From assembly GCF_900111125.1 (NCBI RefSeq), contig NZ_FOGE01000002.1, positions 1 through 64,000 of the forward strand: a DNA stretch of 64,000 nucleotides. Direction: 5' to 3'. Below the pieces are notes generated by a model. That model worked only from the letters and a program-made list of their open reading frames with translations, was not told the origin of the DNA and did no database searches. This document shows, in pieces, positions 1 through 7,453 of this stretch (the first letter of the stretch is position 1; each line of letters begins with the position of its first letter). The position numbers and the translations under genes are program-made. Source of the DNA: Sphingobium sp. YR768. GTDB lineage: Bacteria > Pseudomonadota > Alphaproteobacteria > Sphingomonadales > Sphingomonadaceae.

Positions 1-102
1 TTTCGCCATGCTCGCTGGCCTCCATGCCCAGCAAGCATCTTGAATCAGAAAATCACCCCAAAGGGAATCCCGCTTGAATCAGCCAAACGTCATCCTGCTC
101 TA
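1..102 (-). mobile_element. Probable end of an IS630-like insertion sequence, truncated by the window edge
   Basis: On the minus strand the last codons visible, at 9-1, read ATG GCG AAA (Met-Ala-Lys). This fits the usual start of IS630-family transposases, and a GGAGG lies 11 bases upstream. The 10-mer CTTGAATCAG occurs twice in direct orientation, at 39-48 and 73-82, inside what would be the non-coding end of the element. A TA dinucleotide at 101-102 could be the target duplication typical of IS630 elements. Only nine coding bases are inside the window, so the family call is a guess from memory of such ends and the element boundary is inferred. Confidence 0.3.
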
Positions 103-239
103 GGTGGCAGGGGCGTTTTGTCAGGGTGTCGTCGCGACGGTTTCAAGTCGCACCCACCCTGACAAAATGATCGATGGCCTGCTTGGAGACCGCGCTCTCA
201 AACGCACAGCAATAGGGCACGCCGTTGTCGGCGGAGGAA
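103..239. repeat. Non-coding stretch with a 13-bp perfect inverted repeat (116-128 / 155-167)
   Basis: Between the probable IS end and the 3' end of the integrase there is no convincing gene. The segment holds a perfect inverted repeat: TTTTGTCAGGGTG at 116-128 and its complement at 155-167, separated by 26 bases that include the palindrome GTCGCGAC at 131-138. Read as RNA from either strand, the U-run lies on the 5' side and the A-run on the 3' side of the stem, so it is not an intrinsic terminator. It could be a protein-binding or recombination-accessory site of the island. No function can be assigned. Confidence 0.5.
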
Positions 240-2219
240 TCATGCACGTACCTGCGACGGCGCGCGAACGCCGTGCCGGAGCCGATCAGCAGGTCGGATA
301 CGGATCGGCAGGCTCGGCCGAATGTGCGTGGTAAGAGGGGTGAGGTGGCGCAAGGCTTCCAGCTTGATGCCCAAGGCGGCCTCTTCGTCATACGTGCGGG
401 AGGTCTCTGTCTCCCCTTCATGCCCGAAGATGTCGCACCTGACGCTGTCTTCTACGTGACCTTTCAACAGCGACGTGGCGGTGCCTCTGAAAGAATGGAC
501 ATCCTTGTCCTTCCACGCGCCTCGCTGCTTGTGTCGCCATGCGGTGCCCGCCGGAAACGCCCAGGCGCGCCATTTGCTGAAGATGCTTTTGTAAAAGGTG
601 CTGGCAAAGCTGGAGGAGTTTGGCGACGACATTTCCGGAAACAGCATCTTGCAACCGGCTGCTCGAATCTGCGTGACGTAGTCGATGAAGCCCAGGCGGA
701 TCAGCTCCGGATGGACCGGAAGCTTTCGGATCGACTGTACAGTTTTCAGCTTCCGGTCCTCCGTGAAATCTATTACGAAATGTGGGATTTCAGCCTGCTC
801 GTGGACTTCGGTGAGCGCAAGTCCGGCGAGTTCTGAGCTACGGCCGCCGTACAGCACCAGCATGATCGGGAGCCAATACCATGCGTCATGGATGATGTCT
901 GTTCCGGGCTCCAGCCGACGGTCAATCCCGGCTGTGCCTGTCCAGACAGGCGCAGACAGGAGATGCGCAATCTCCTGCTTGCTCCAACTGGCACGCTTGT
1001 CGCGATCCCTCTTGCGTTGCAGCCGAGCCTTTCGCGCGATACCCTTCCGTGCCGACTTGAACGAGAGAGGCTGAGCAGGGCGATGCCCATCCGCCTCATT
1101 GTCACCAGCGGCGAAATCCAGAACTGCGGTGATCCACGTCAAGTGCTTGTTGATCGTGGCCTGGCTCAAGCAGACGTCGTCATCGTTCATGCGGGTCGCT
1201 CGATCAAGGCTTGCCGCGATCCCGCCAGCCTTCTCTTCTGCGGTGCGGCCCCACCTTCCTGGCAGTGCCCTGCATAGCTTCACGAATGCCTGCACATGCG
1301 ACTGTTCGAGGTCCTGGATGTGAATACCGCGCCCACAAACATGGTCGAATAGCCGCAAGGCCGTTCGGACCTGACCCACGGTTACCGTGTCCCATGCTTT
1401 CTCGCTCTCGTGCAGGGCGATGCATTCTTCGGTTGCCTCGAGGAGCAGCTTCTTTGCTCTGGTCGTCACCGGATTTTCGGATGTCGGAGCTGGCGGTTCC
1501 TTCTCCGCCGCCGCGGACGCGGAATGCCTCTCAGGTCCACTCTCCGGCATCTGCTCGAACGCGAAAGGTGTCGTGTCCGCCAACGCATCCTGAATCCAGT
1601 CAGCCGTAAAGTCATCGGCGTCGGACAACCGTCCGGTTGCCTCCCGGCATGCTGCTGCCCGAGCCGCGCAGACCGTCCGTTTCATTCGGTCGAGGTTTTC
1701 CTGTGTCGAGCTTATGCCGAACCGTTCAACGTAGCTCTGCAACTGTGAACCCGGGACCACGCTGCCCGACTGATAATCGAACACAGCGTTGCCGACCGCC
1801 TTCGCGTCGACGAATTTCCAGCCACTGGCAACGAGCTGCTCAAGATCATCGAGCGACCATTTGGCGTCTGGCCCGTTTCGAGCGAGGAGGCTCCACGCCT
1901 CAGCGTGGATGGAGTTTGTGGTGGCATGCTCGCCTGCGGGCGCACGGCTTCCGGCCTGATCTTCAAGTATCCGCTGCAATTGCCAGCGCATCGCGTCGCT
2001 GAAAACGCGTTTGAGCTTGTCGGGGCCCATGCCCGACGACTGACCATATGCCATGCGTAATGTCTCGACTGCCGTTCCCAAGCGGAGAGCAATAGAGCGG
2101 GCGGAATTAAAATTTCCGGTACGTAACGGTAACGACAGCGTTAGGCATGTGCCTGCAACCGTGATCTTTTTTCGCCAGTAATAAGTGCCGCCACGCAGCG
2201 CCACGTTCGGGAATCCCAT
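240..2219 (-). CDS. Tyrosine-type site-specific integrase (phage/island integrase)
   Basis: This 659-residue recombinase would integrate or excise a genomic island by cutting and rejoining DNA at an attachment site. The N-terminus (Gly-Gly-Thr-Tyr-Tyr-Trp-Arg-Lys, about residues 10-17) resembles the DUF6538 domain found at the front of many proteobacterial integrases, and the core-binding region spans roughly residues 265-330. The catalytic residues of the family are all visible: Arg460 (YGGRSSEL), His575 and Arg578 (HSFRGT), His600 (FGHEGET) and the nucleophile Tyr610 (SRTYDEE). The gene begins 97 bp from the 3' end of tRNA-Pro, the classic position for an integrase that uses a tRNA as attB. 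It is transcribed away from the tRNA, so the island should extend to the left, beyond the window. It appears intact. Confidence 0.93.
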   Translation of the reverse strand: MGFPNVALRGGTYYWRKKITVAGTCLTLSLPLRTGNFNSARSIALRLGTAVETLRMAYGQSSGMGPDKLKRVFSDAMRWQLQRILEDQAGSRAPAGEHATTNSIHAEAWSLLARNGPDAKWSLDDLEQLVASGWKFVDAKAVGNAVFDYQSGSVVPGSQLQSYVERFGISSTQENLDRMKRTVCAARAAACREATGRLSDADDFTADWIQDALADTTPFAFEQMPESGPERHSASAAAEKEPPAPTSENPVTTRAKKLLLEATEECIALHESEKAWDTVTVGQVRTALRLFDHVCGRGIHIQDLEQSHVQAFVKLCRALPGRWGRTAEEKAGGIAASLDRATRMNDDDVCLSQATINKHLTWITAVLDFAAGDNEADGHRPAQPLSFKSARKGIARKARLQRKRDRDKRASWSKQEIAHLLSAPVWTGTAGIDRRLEPGTDIIHDAWYWLPIMLVLYGGRSSELAGLALTEVHEQAEIPHFVIDFTEDRKLKTVQSIRKLPVHPELIRLGFIDYVTQIRAAGCKMLFPEMSSPNSSSFASTFYKSIFSKWRAWAFPAGTAWRHKQRGAWKDKDVHSFRGTATSLLKGHVEDSVRCDIFGHEGETETSRTYDEEAALGIKLEALRHLTPLTTHIRPSLPIRIRPADRLRHGVRAPSQVRA

Positions 2220-2316
2220 TCCGCCGCCTCAAAGGGTACAGCGAGGGGTACAACCGTGCGTACAATCATCCCACCGCGCGAGGGTTGAGACGTAAAATCA
2301 ATAACTTAGAGGAAGT

Positions 2317-2393
<77 letters not shown>

Positions 2394-2446
2394 ACGAAGG
2401 GCGGCCTTAGCGGGGAAGGTTGCGCGCCGTCAATCGCGATCTGCTG

Positions 2447-2524
2447 TTAGTGAAAGAAAAGCCACAACAACAGGATGATGGGGATCGGAACGCCCAGCAG
2501 CCACAATAATATGCCTTTGCCCAT
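2447..2524 (-). CDS. 25-residue single-pass membrane peptide
   Basis: A very short gene with good translation signals: AAGGAG lies seven bases before the ATG at 2524, and the frame ends in TAA. The product is MGKGILLWLLG followed by a Pro-Ile-Pro-Ile kink and a Leu/Trp/Phe-rich tail ending in His, essentially one transmembrane helix with Lys3 on the cytoplasmic side. I believe closely similar peptides occur in other alphaproteobacteria as unnamed small proteins, but no function is known to me. It sits between tRNA-Pro and the terminator of the Ala/Asn lipoprotein gene, on the same strand as both, so it has or needs its own promoter. Confidence 0.7.
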   Translation of the reverse strand: MGKGILLWLLGVPIPIILLLWLFFH

Positions 2525-2613
2525 GATCCTTCTCCTTATCGGGTCTGATGGAAAAACCTGCGGAGTGGCATGGATGTTCCGCCTTTCGAGCGGACGAATC
2601 TGGCGCACATACG

Positions 2614-2644
2614 AAAAGGGCGGGCCGCAGGGAGCGGCCCGCCC
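2614..2644 (-). terminator. Intrinsic terminator of the Ala/Asn lipoprotein gene
   Basis: An 11-bp perfect GC stem (2634-2644 with 2618-2628) and a 5-base loop are followed on the minus strand by four U residues (2617-2614). It lies 25 bp after the stop codon of the lipoprotein gene and insulates it from the small membrane peptide downstream. Confidence 0.85.
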
Positions 2645-2669
2645 TTCGAATATCTCGCTACAGCGAAGA

Positions 2670-2882
2670 TTACTTCGCGTTCGCGGCGTTCTCAGCAACG
2701 TTAGCGGCGTTAGCAGCTTCGTTGGCAGCGTTCGCGGCGTTGTCAGCAGCGTTAGCGGCATTGTCGACAACGTTTTCGACGACAGCGTTCGAAGCGTTCG
2801 CGGTCTCGTTGGCCGGCTTCTCACCGCAAGCAGCGAGGGCCATCAGGCTGGCCGAAGCGAAAACAACAGCGATCTTCTTCAT
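2670..2882 (-). CDS. Small Ala/Asn heptad-repeat outer membrane lipoprotein, Lpp-like in design
   Basis: The 70-residue precursor has a lipoprotein signal peptide starting MKKIAVV with lipobox Leu-Ala-Ala-Cys19. The mature part is 52 residues. Residues 34-68 are five strict heptads (VVENVVD, NAANAAD, NAANAAN, EAANAAN, VAENAAN), and the chain ends in Ala-Lys. A lipidated Cys, an Ala-rich heptad helix and a C-terminal Lys together form the plan of Braun's lipoprotein Lpp, although no sequence identity is implied. An upstream in-frame Met at 2903 would add seven residues before the signal peptide and is rejected. The gene stands alone with its own strong terminator, which suits an abundant small protein. 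An anchor role is inference; low-complexity coiled lipoproteins of other function are possible. Confidence 0.8.
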   Translation of the reverse strand: MKKIAVVFASASLMALAACGEKPANETANASNAVVENVVDNAANAADNAANAANEAANAANVAENAANAK

Positions 2883-3039
2883 TGTGTAGGGCTCCCATAG
2901 CATTTTGCCGCGTCTGGCACGTTACAAATGTGACCCTACGCGAGCGACCCGCATTAACGTGTGCGTTGCACAAATCAATGATTTTTTACGCCGGTGAAAC
3001 GACGGAATCACGCGACGGGATGTTGTCTACAATAAAAGT

Positions 3040-4413
3040 TCAGTTAGCGCCCAGACTTTCTGGCGCATTTGCGGCGAGGAGCAGTGTCACCGCCCAGGCT
3101 GCGACATTTTGTTGAAGCTGGGCCGGATCGATCTTGTCCAGCGTGTCGTCAGGCGTGTGGTGGATGTCGAAATAGCGGGTGCCATCCTGCTGCAAATCGA
3201 TCACCGGAACGCCTGCATCGACAAGCGGTTCGATATCCGATCCGCCATGCGCCTTGTCCCGGCTTGGCACGACGCCCAGCGGGGCGAGGGCCGCGCCGAT
3301 GCGCCCGGCCAGCGGTGCCGCCGCTTCGGGCAGGGTGAAATCGACCCGCCAGACTTTGTCCGCGCCAAAGTCCGATTCGAGGACGAGGGCGTGGGGTTCC
3401 TTGCCATGAGCGGCGAAATAGGCGCGGCCGCCATCGCCGCCGACCTCTTCCGCGCCTGCGAAGAGGACGCGGATGGTGCGGCGGGGCGTGCCTGCCTTTG
3501 CAACCTGAAGCGCGGCGGCGGCGATGATGCCGCAGCCCGACGCATCGTCGATCGCGCCGGTGCCCTGATCCCAACTGTCCAGATGACAGGCGGCGACGAT
3601 GACGCCCGCCTTGGGATCGCTGCCGGGAATTTCGCCGATGACATTGCCCGAAGACTGATCCTTCAGCGTCTTCGACACGGCGGTCAGGTGGACCCGCACC
3701 GGATTGCCGCGCGCCGCAACACGGGCAAGCTGGTCGGCGTCGGGCACGGAGAGCGCCACGGCCGGGATCGGGGTGACGCCATCGGCCCACATCTGCACGC
3801 CGGTATGGGCGATGCGATGATGATCGGTGCCGATCGACTTCACCAATATGGCGATCGCGCCCTTCTTCGCCGCGACGCTTGGTCCCTGCCGCCGGGCGGC
3901 GCCATAATAGCCATAGCCCGATCCGTCCTGTGCGGCCTTCATCTCATGGCTGACAAAGGCGATCTTGCCCTTCAGGCTGCCGTCCGGCGCGGCCTGAAGA
4001 TCGGCGATGGTGGGAAAATAGACGATTTCGCCCTCGATCCCCTGCTCAGGAGTCGAGCCGCTGTTGCCGAGCGCGGCGATCACCAGATTTTGCGGGAAGG
4101 GGCTGATGATGCGGGCTTCGTCATGCACGCGCTGCCATACCGGCATCTTATAGGGTTCGGCACGGACATTGGAAAAGCCCAGCGCCTTCAGCTTCGCCAC
4201 GGCCCAGTCGCGGGCGCGCGCTTCCTGCGGTGTGCCGGCGGGACGGGGGCCGACTTCGGTCGTCAGCCCTTCGGTGAAGGACCAGGCGACATCATCCTTC
4301 AGCGCCGCTTCGCGAATCGCGCTGCTGTCCGCCGGGGCGGCATGAGCCAGGGAAGGAGCGAGGATGCTGCCAAGGAGGAGGGCGGCGAGCGGGCCCGATC
4401 GGATTTTCTGCAT
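3040..4413 (-). CDS. Secreted M28-family zinc metallopeptidase
   Basis: A 457-residue exported peptidase with a Sec signal peptide over residues 1-25 (ends AHA). The C-terminal half carries the two-zinc M28 site: His277 (CHLDSWD), Asp289/Asp290 (GAIDDASGC), the Glu322-Glu323 pair (AGAEEVGGDG), Asp348 (ESDFGADK) and His418/His419 (DIHHTPDD). The region at about 125-250 looks like the PA-type insert common in this family. M28 enzymes of this size are periplasmic or secreted aminopeptidases or carboxypeptidases; the substrate cannot be deduced. The gene is divergent from ettA with about 110 bp between the two starts. Confidence 0.92.
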   Translation of the reverse strand: MQKIRSGPLAALLLGSILAPSLAHAAPADSSAIREAALKDDVAWSFTEGLTTEVGPRPAGTPQEARARDWAVAKLKALGFSNVRAEPYKMPVWQRVHDEARIISPFPQNLVIAALGNSGSTPEQGIEGEIVYFPTIADLQAAPDGSLKGKIAFVSHEMKAAQDGSGYGYYGAARRQGPSVAAKKGAIAILVKSIGTDHHRIAHTGVQMWADGVTPIPAVALSVPDADQLARVAARGNPVRVHLTAVSKTLKDQSSGNVIGEIPGSDPKAGVIVAACHLDSWDQGTGAIDDASGCGIIAAAALQVAKAGTPRRTIRVLFAGAEEVGGDGGRAYFAAHGKEPHALVLESDFGADKVWRVDFTLPEAAAPLAGRIGAALAPLGVVPSRDKAHGGSDIEPLVDAGVPVIDLQQDGTRYFDIHHTPDDTLDKIDPAQLQQNVAAWAVTLLLAANAPESLGAN

Positions 4414-4527
4414 GAATGAAGGCGTAACGGGCCATCACCCATTTGCCAATATCATCCGCCTCCGCTAACTCGGCGCAGATTTTTCTACCTGTCTTTTCCT
4501 ACCTGTATTTTCGGAGCAGCCGCACCC

Positions 4528-6213
4528 ATGTCCGCCTCCTCACAATATGCCTATGTCATGAAGAGCATGACGAAAACCTTCCCCGGCGCAGCCAAGCCGG
4601 TGTTGAACAATATCAATCTGCAATTTTATCGTGGTTCCAAGATCGGCATCGTCGGCCCGAACGGCGCGGGTAAATCGACGCTGATCAAGATCATGGCCGG
4701 CATCGATACCGATTTTTCGGGCGAAGCCTGGCCGGGCGAGAATGTGACCGTCGGCTATCTGCCGCAGGAGCCGCAGCTCGACCTCAACAAGACGGTGCTG
4801 GAAAATGTCAAGGACGGCGCGCGTGAGATCGCCGACAAGATGGACCGTTTCAACGAGATCAGCATGATCATGGGCGACCCGCCGGAGGATGTCGATTTCG
4901 ACGCCCTGATGGAGGAAATGGGCACGCTTCAGGAGCAGATCGACGCAGTCGACGGCTGGTCGCTCGACAGCCAGCTTGAACTGGCGATGGAAGCGCTGCG
5001 CTGCCCGCCGTCGGACTGGTCGGTGGAAAGTCTGTCTGGCGGTGAAAAGCGCCGTATCGCGCTGACCCGCCTGCTGATCCAGAAGCCGGACATTCTGCTG
5101 CTCGACGAACCGACCAACCATCTTGACGCGGAAAGCGTCACCTGGCTGGAAAATCACCTGAAGGAATATGCCGGTTCGGTGCTGATGATCACCCACGATC
5201 GCTACTTCCTCGACAATGTCGTGGGCTGGATTCTGGAGCTCGATCGCGGAAAATATTTTCCCTACGAAGGCAATTACTCCACCTATCTGGAGAAGAAGGC
5301 CAAGCGTCTGGAGCAGGAAGATCGCGAAGCGACCGGCCGCCAGAAGGCGATCAATGACGAGCTGGAATGGATCCGTCAGGGCACCAAGGGCCGCCAGACC
5401 AAGTCCAAGGCGCGTATCAAGAAGTTCGAAGAACTGGTCGCGGGCCAGAATAACCGGTCGCCCGGCAAGGCCCAGATCGTCATTCAGGTGCCGGAGCGTC
5501 TGGGCGGCAAGGTGATCGAATTCAAGGGCATCACCAAGTCGTTCGGCGACAAGCTGCTGTTCGAGGACCTCTCCTTCCTGCTGCCGCCGGGCGGCATCGT
5601 GGGCGTCATCGGGCCGAACGGCGCGGGTAAATCGACCCTGTTCAAGATCATCACGGGTCAGGAAACGCCCGACAGTGGTGAAGTCGATATCGGTTCGACC
5701 GTCCGTCTGGGCTTCGTGGACCAGAGCCGCGACCATCTCGACGATTCGAAGAATGTCTGGGAAGAAGTGTCGGACGGCCTCGACTATGTGAAGGTCAACG
5801 GTCACGACATGTCGACCCGTGCCTATGTCGGCGCCTTCAACTTCAAGGGGCAGGACCAGCAGAAGAATGTCGGCAAGCTGTCGGGTGGTGAACGCAACCG
5901 CGTCCACATCGCCAAGATGCTGAAAAAGGGCGGCAACGTGCTGCTGCTCGACGAACCGACCAACGATCTTGACGTCGAAACGCTGGGCGCACTGGAAGAA
6001 GCGATCGAGAATTTCGCCGGTTGCGCCGTGGTCATCAGCCATGACCGCTTCTTCCTTGACCGTTTGGCCACCCATATTTTGGCCTTCGAAGGCAACAGCC
6101 ATGTCGAATGGTTCGAAGGCAATTTCGAGGCTTATGAAGAAGATAAGCGCCGTCGCCTGGGCGATGCGGCGGATCGTCCGACCGCGCTGGCCTATAAGAA
6201 GCTGACGCGCTGA
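4528..6213 (+). CDS. ettA: Energy-dependent translational throttle protein EttA (ABC-F ATPase)
   Basis: EttA is a cytoplasmic ABC-F ATPase that binds the ribosomal E site and gates the first peptide bond according to ATP/ADP level. The 561-residue protein has two ABC domains, each with Walker A GPNGAGKST (the first at residues 43-51), a signature LSGGE and Walker B LLLDEPTN, joined by the basic coiled linker typical of ABC-F proteins. There are no membrane segments. Length matches the family closely. The gene is monocistronic: an M28 peptidase diverges upstream, and a hairpin and a strong terminator follow. Confidence 0.96.
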   Translation: MSASSQYAYVMKSMTKTFPGAAKPVLNNINLQFYRGSKIGIVGPNGAGKSTLIKIMAGIDTDFSGEAWPGENVTVGYLPQEPQLDLNKTVLENVKDGAREIADKMDRFNEISMIMGDPPEDVDFDALMEEMGTLQEQIDAVDGWSLDSQLELAMEALRCPPSDWSVESLSGGEKRRIALTRLLIQKPDILLLDEPTNHLDAESVTWLENHLKEYAGSVLMITHDRYFLDNVVGWILELDRGKYFPYEGNYSTYLEKKAKRLEQEDREATGRQKAINDELEWIRQGTKGRQTKSKARIKKFEELVAGQNNRSPGKAQIVIQVPERLGGKVIEFKGITKSFGDKLLFEDLSFLLPPGGIVGVIGPNGAGKSTLFKIITGQETPDSGEVDIGSTVRLGFVDQSRDHLDDSKNVWEEVSDGLDYVKVNGHDMSTRAYVGAFNFKGQDQQKNVGKLSGGERNRVHIAKMLKKGGNVLLLDEPTNDLDVETLGALEEAIENFAGCAVVISHDRFFLDRLATHILAFEGNSHVEWFEGNFEAYEEDKRRRLGDAADRPTALAYKKLTR

Positions 6214-6223
6214 TTGTGCTGCC

Positions 6224-6256
6224 TTCCCACGGTTGCAATTTTTGCAACCATGGGAA
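6224..6256. repeat. 13-bp near-perfect inverted repeat after ettA
   Basis: Ten bases after the ettA stop, arms 6224-6236/6237 and 6243-6256 pair with a single mismatch (C6230 against A6250) around a loop of about five bases. No U-run follows, so as a terminator it would be weak. It may protect the 3' end of the ettA mRNA or separate ettA from the small-RNA-like unit that follows. Confidence 0.6.
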
Positions 6257-6303
6257 ATCATTTCGCACTTGCGATGGTGGCGCTAACATTTCATAGAGAG
6301 CAG

Positions 6304-6366
6304 GCCTTTCAGGCATCCTCTCCTAAAAACTTTCAGGCCGGTCCTTTTTGGATCGGTCTTTTTTTT
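6304..6366 (+). ncRNA. Candidate small RNA between ettA and the peroxidase gene
   Basis: A promoter-like pair, TTGCGA (6269-6274) and CATAGA (6292-6297) with a 17-base spacer, precedes a stretch of about 62 nt that ends in a strong terminator with eight U residues. The body holds two direct copies of CTTTCAGGC (6306-6314 and 6330-6338) flanking an unpaired, C-rich CATCCTCTCCTAAAA. CCTCTCCT could pair with Shine-Dalgarno sequences, as in the CU-rich stress RNAs of other alphaproteobacteria. The alternative is simply the 3' UTR of ettA. Nothing here is coding. Confidence 0.4.
6336..6366 (+). terminator. Intrinsic terminator after ettA / small RNA
   Basis: A 9-bp stem (6336-6344 with 6350-6358, including two G-U pairs) encloses a TTTTT loop and is followed by eight T residues (6359-6366). 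It points in the + direction and ends three bases before the stop codon of the convergent peroxidase gene. Confidence 0.9.
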
Positions 6367-6368
6367 GG

Positions 6369-7370
6369 TCAAATGCCGGTGGGGCAGGCGGCCGGTGGCG
6401 GGCCGAAAGCGCTGTTTTCCAGAAAATCGCGATCCGTTAGCGAATCGAGGAAGGCGAGCAGGGCGTGCATGTCCATGTCGACCAGTTGGGGGGCGGCATG
6501 GCGGCGGATCGCCGATTCGATGCTGAGGCTCTGGCCGTCATGCAGCCATGGTCCCGTTACCGCGACATTGCGGAGCGACGGGGTGCGGAAGCGTTCGGGC
6601 GGTGGCTCGAAGCCGGGAGGCAGCGGTTTGCCGCCATAGAGGCTGGCGTCCATTTCGCCCGGCGCGGCGGTGCCGACATAATGAACCTGTCCGTCGGTAA
6701 GGTCCGGGCCGCTGTGGCAGGAGGCGCAGCCCGATGCGGCAAATTGCGCGGCGCCCTTACGCGCCAGTGGGGTTTGGGTGCCCCGGTCATGCGCGCTGCC
6801 GAAGGAAATCAGGGTCCGCTGGAACGCGCCGAGCGCGGCCGTCACCATGGCATAGTCGATCCGGGATGTCGTGCCGGGGAAGGCCCGGGCGAACAGTCGA
6901 CGATAGCAGGGATCGGCCGACAGCCGCTGCGCCAGTTCGCCGTCACTGTCGGCCATGCCCATTTCGACGGGCTTGCTGCCGGTCATGGGGACCATCGCCT
7001 GCGCTTCCAGGGTCGAGAGGCCAGCTTCGGTCCAGGTGAGGCCAGTGCGCCAGGCGACGTTGGTCAGGCCCGGCACGTTGCGCACGCCCATCTCCCCCGT
7101 AACGCCGACATGGGTCGGCAAGCCGTCGCTAAAGCCACGGGCCTGCTGATGACAGTCAGCGCAGGCCATGCTCCTGTTTTGCGACAGCGCGCGATCGTAG
7201 AAGAGGCGGCGGCCCAGTTCGACCTTGGCGGCCGTCATGCTCATGCCATCGGGCAAGGTGGGCGCGGTGACGCCATCAGGCAGAGTCGGCCAGTGCCAGT
7301 CCGGCCGCATCGCGCCCGCCACGGAGGTCAGCAGCAGCGCCCCCAGCATCGCCATCATCGAACCGCGCAT
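6369..7370 (-). CDS. Periplasmic di-haem cytochrome c peroxidase / MauG family protein
   Basis: Two covalent haem c sites are present, CADCH and CASCH, in the spacing of bacterial cytochrome c peroxidases, which reduce hydrogen peroxide with electrons from small cytochromes; MauG relatives instead modify proteins. GRRLFYD precedes the first haem as in the family. The N-terminal MRGSMMAMLGALLLTSVAGA is a signal peptide. I chose the second of two adjacent ATGs (7370) because GGAGG is spaced better from it than from 7373; an in-frame start further upstream would put 18 polar residues before the signal peptide. Haem attachment would depend on the ccm genes 8 kb away. Peroxidase versus MauG-like activity cannot be decided from sequence alone. 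Confidence 0.88.
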   Translation of the reverse strand: MRGSMMAMLGALLLTSVAGAMRPDWHWPTLPDGVTAPTLPDGMSMTAAKVELGRRLFYDRALSQNRSMACADCHQQARGFSDGLPTHVGVTGEMGVRNVPGLTNVAWRTGLTWTEAGLSTLEAQAMVPMTGSKPVEMGMADSDGELAQRLSADPCYRRLFARAFPGTTSRIDYAMVTAALGAFQRTLISFGSAHDRGTQTPLARKGAAQFAASGCASCHSGPDLTDGQVHYVGTAAPGEMDASLYGGKPLPPGFEPPPERFRTPSLRNVAVTGPWLHDGQSLSIESAIRRHAAPQLVDMDMHALLAFLDSLTDRDFLENSAFGPPPAACPTGI

Positions 7371-7453
7371 CATTCCTCCACCCCTGTCGGACGGATGGAG
7401 GCTGCCCAATCCGCAGGCAGAGGTCAAAGCCGATCGATATGTGTCAGATAGAC

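Noticed and set aside
3109..4419. 436-codon plus-strand frame opposite the M28 peptidase
   Set aside because: The peptidase has a signal peptide and all zinc ligands; the opposite frame has neither family signal nor start context.
4540..6261. 573-codon minus-strand frame opposite ettA
   Set aside because: Mirror of the ABC-F gene; also crosses the hairpin after ettA.
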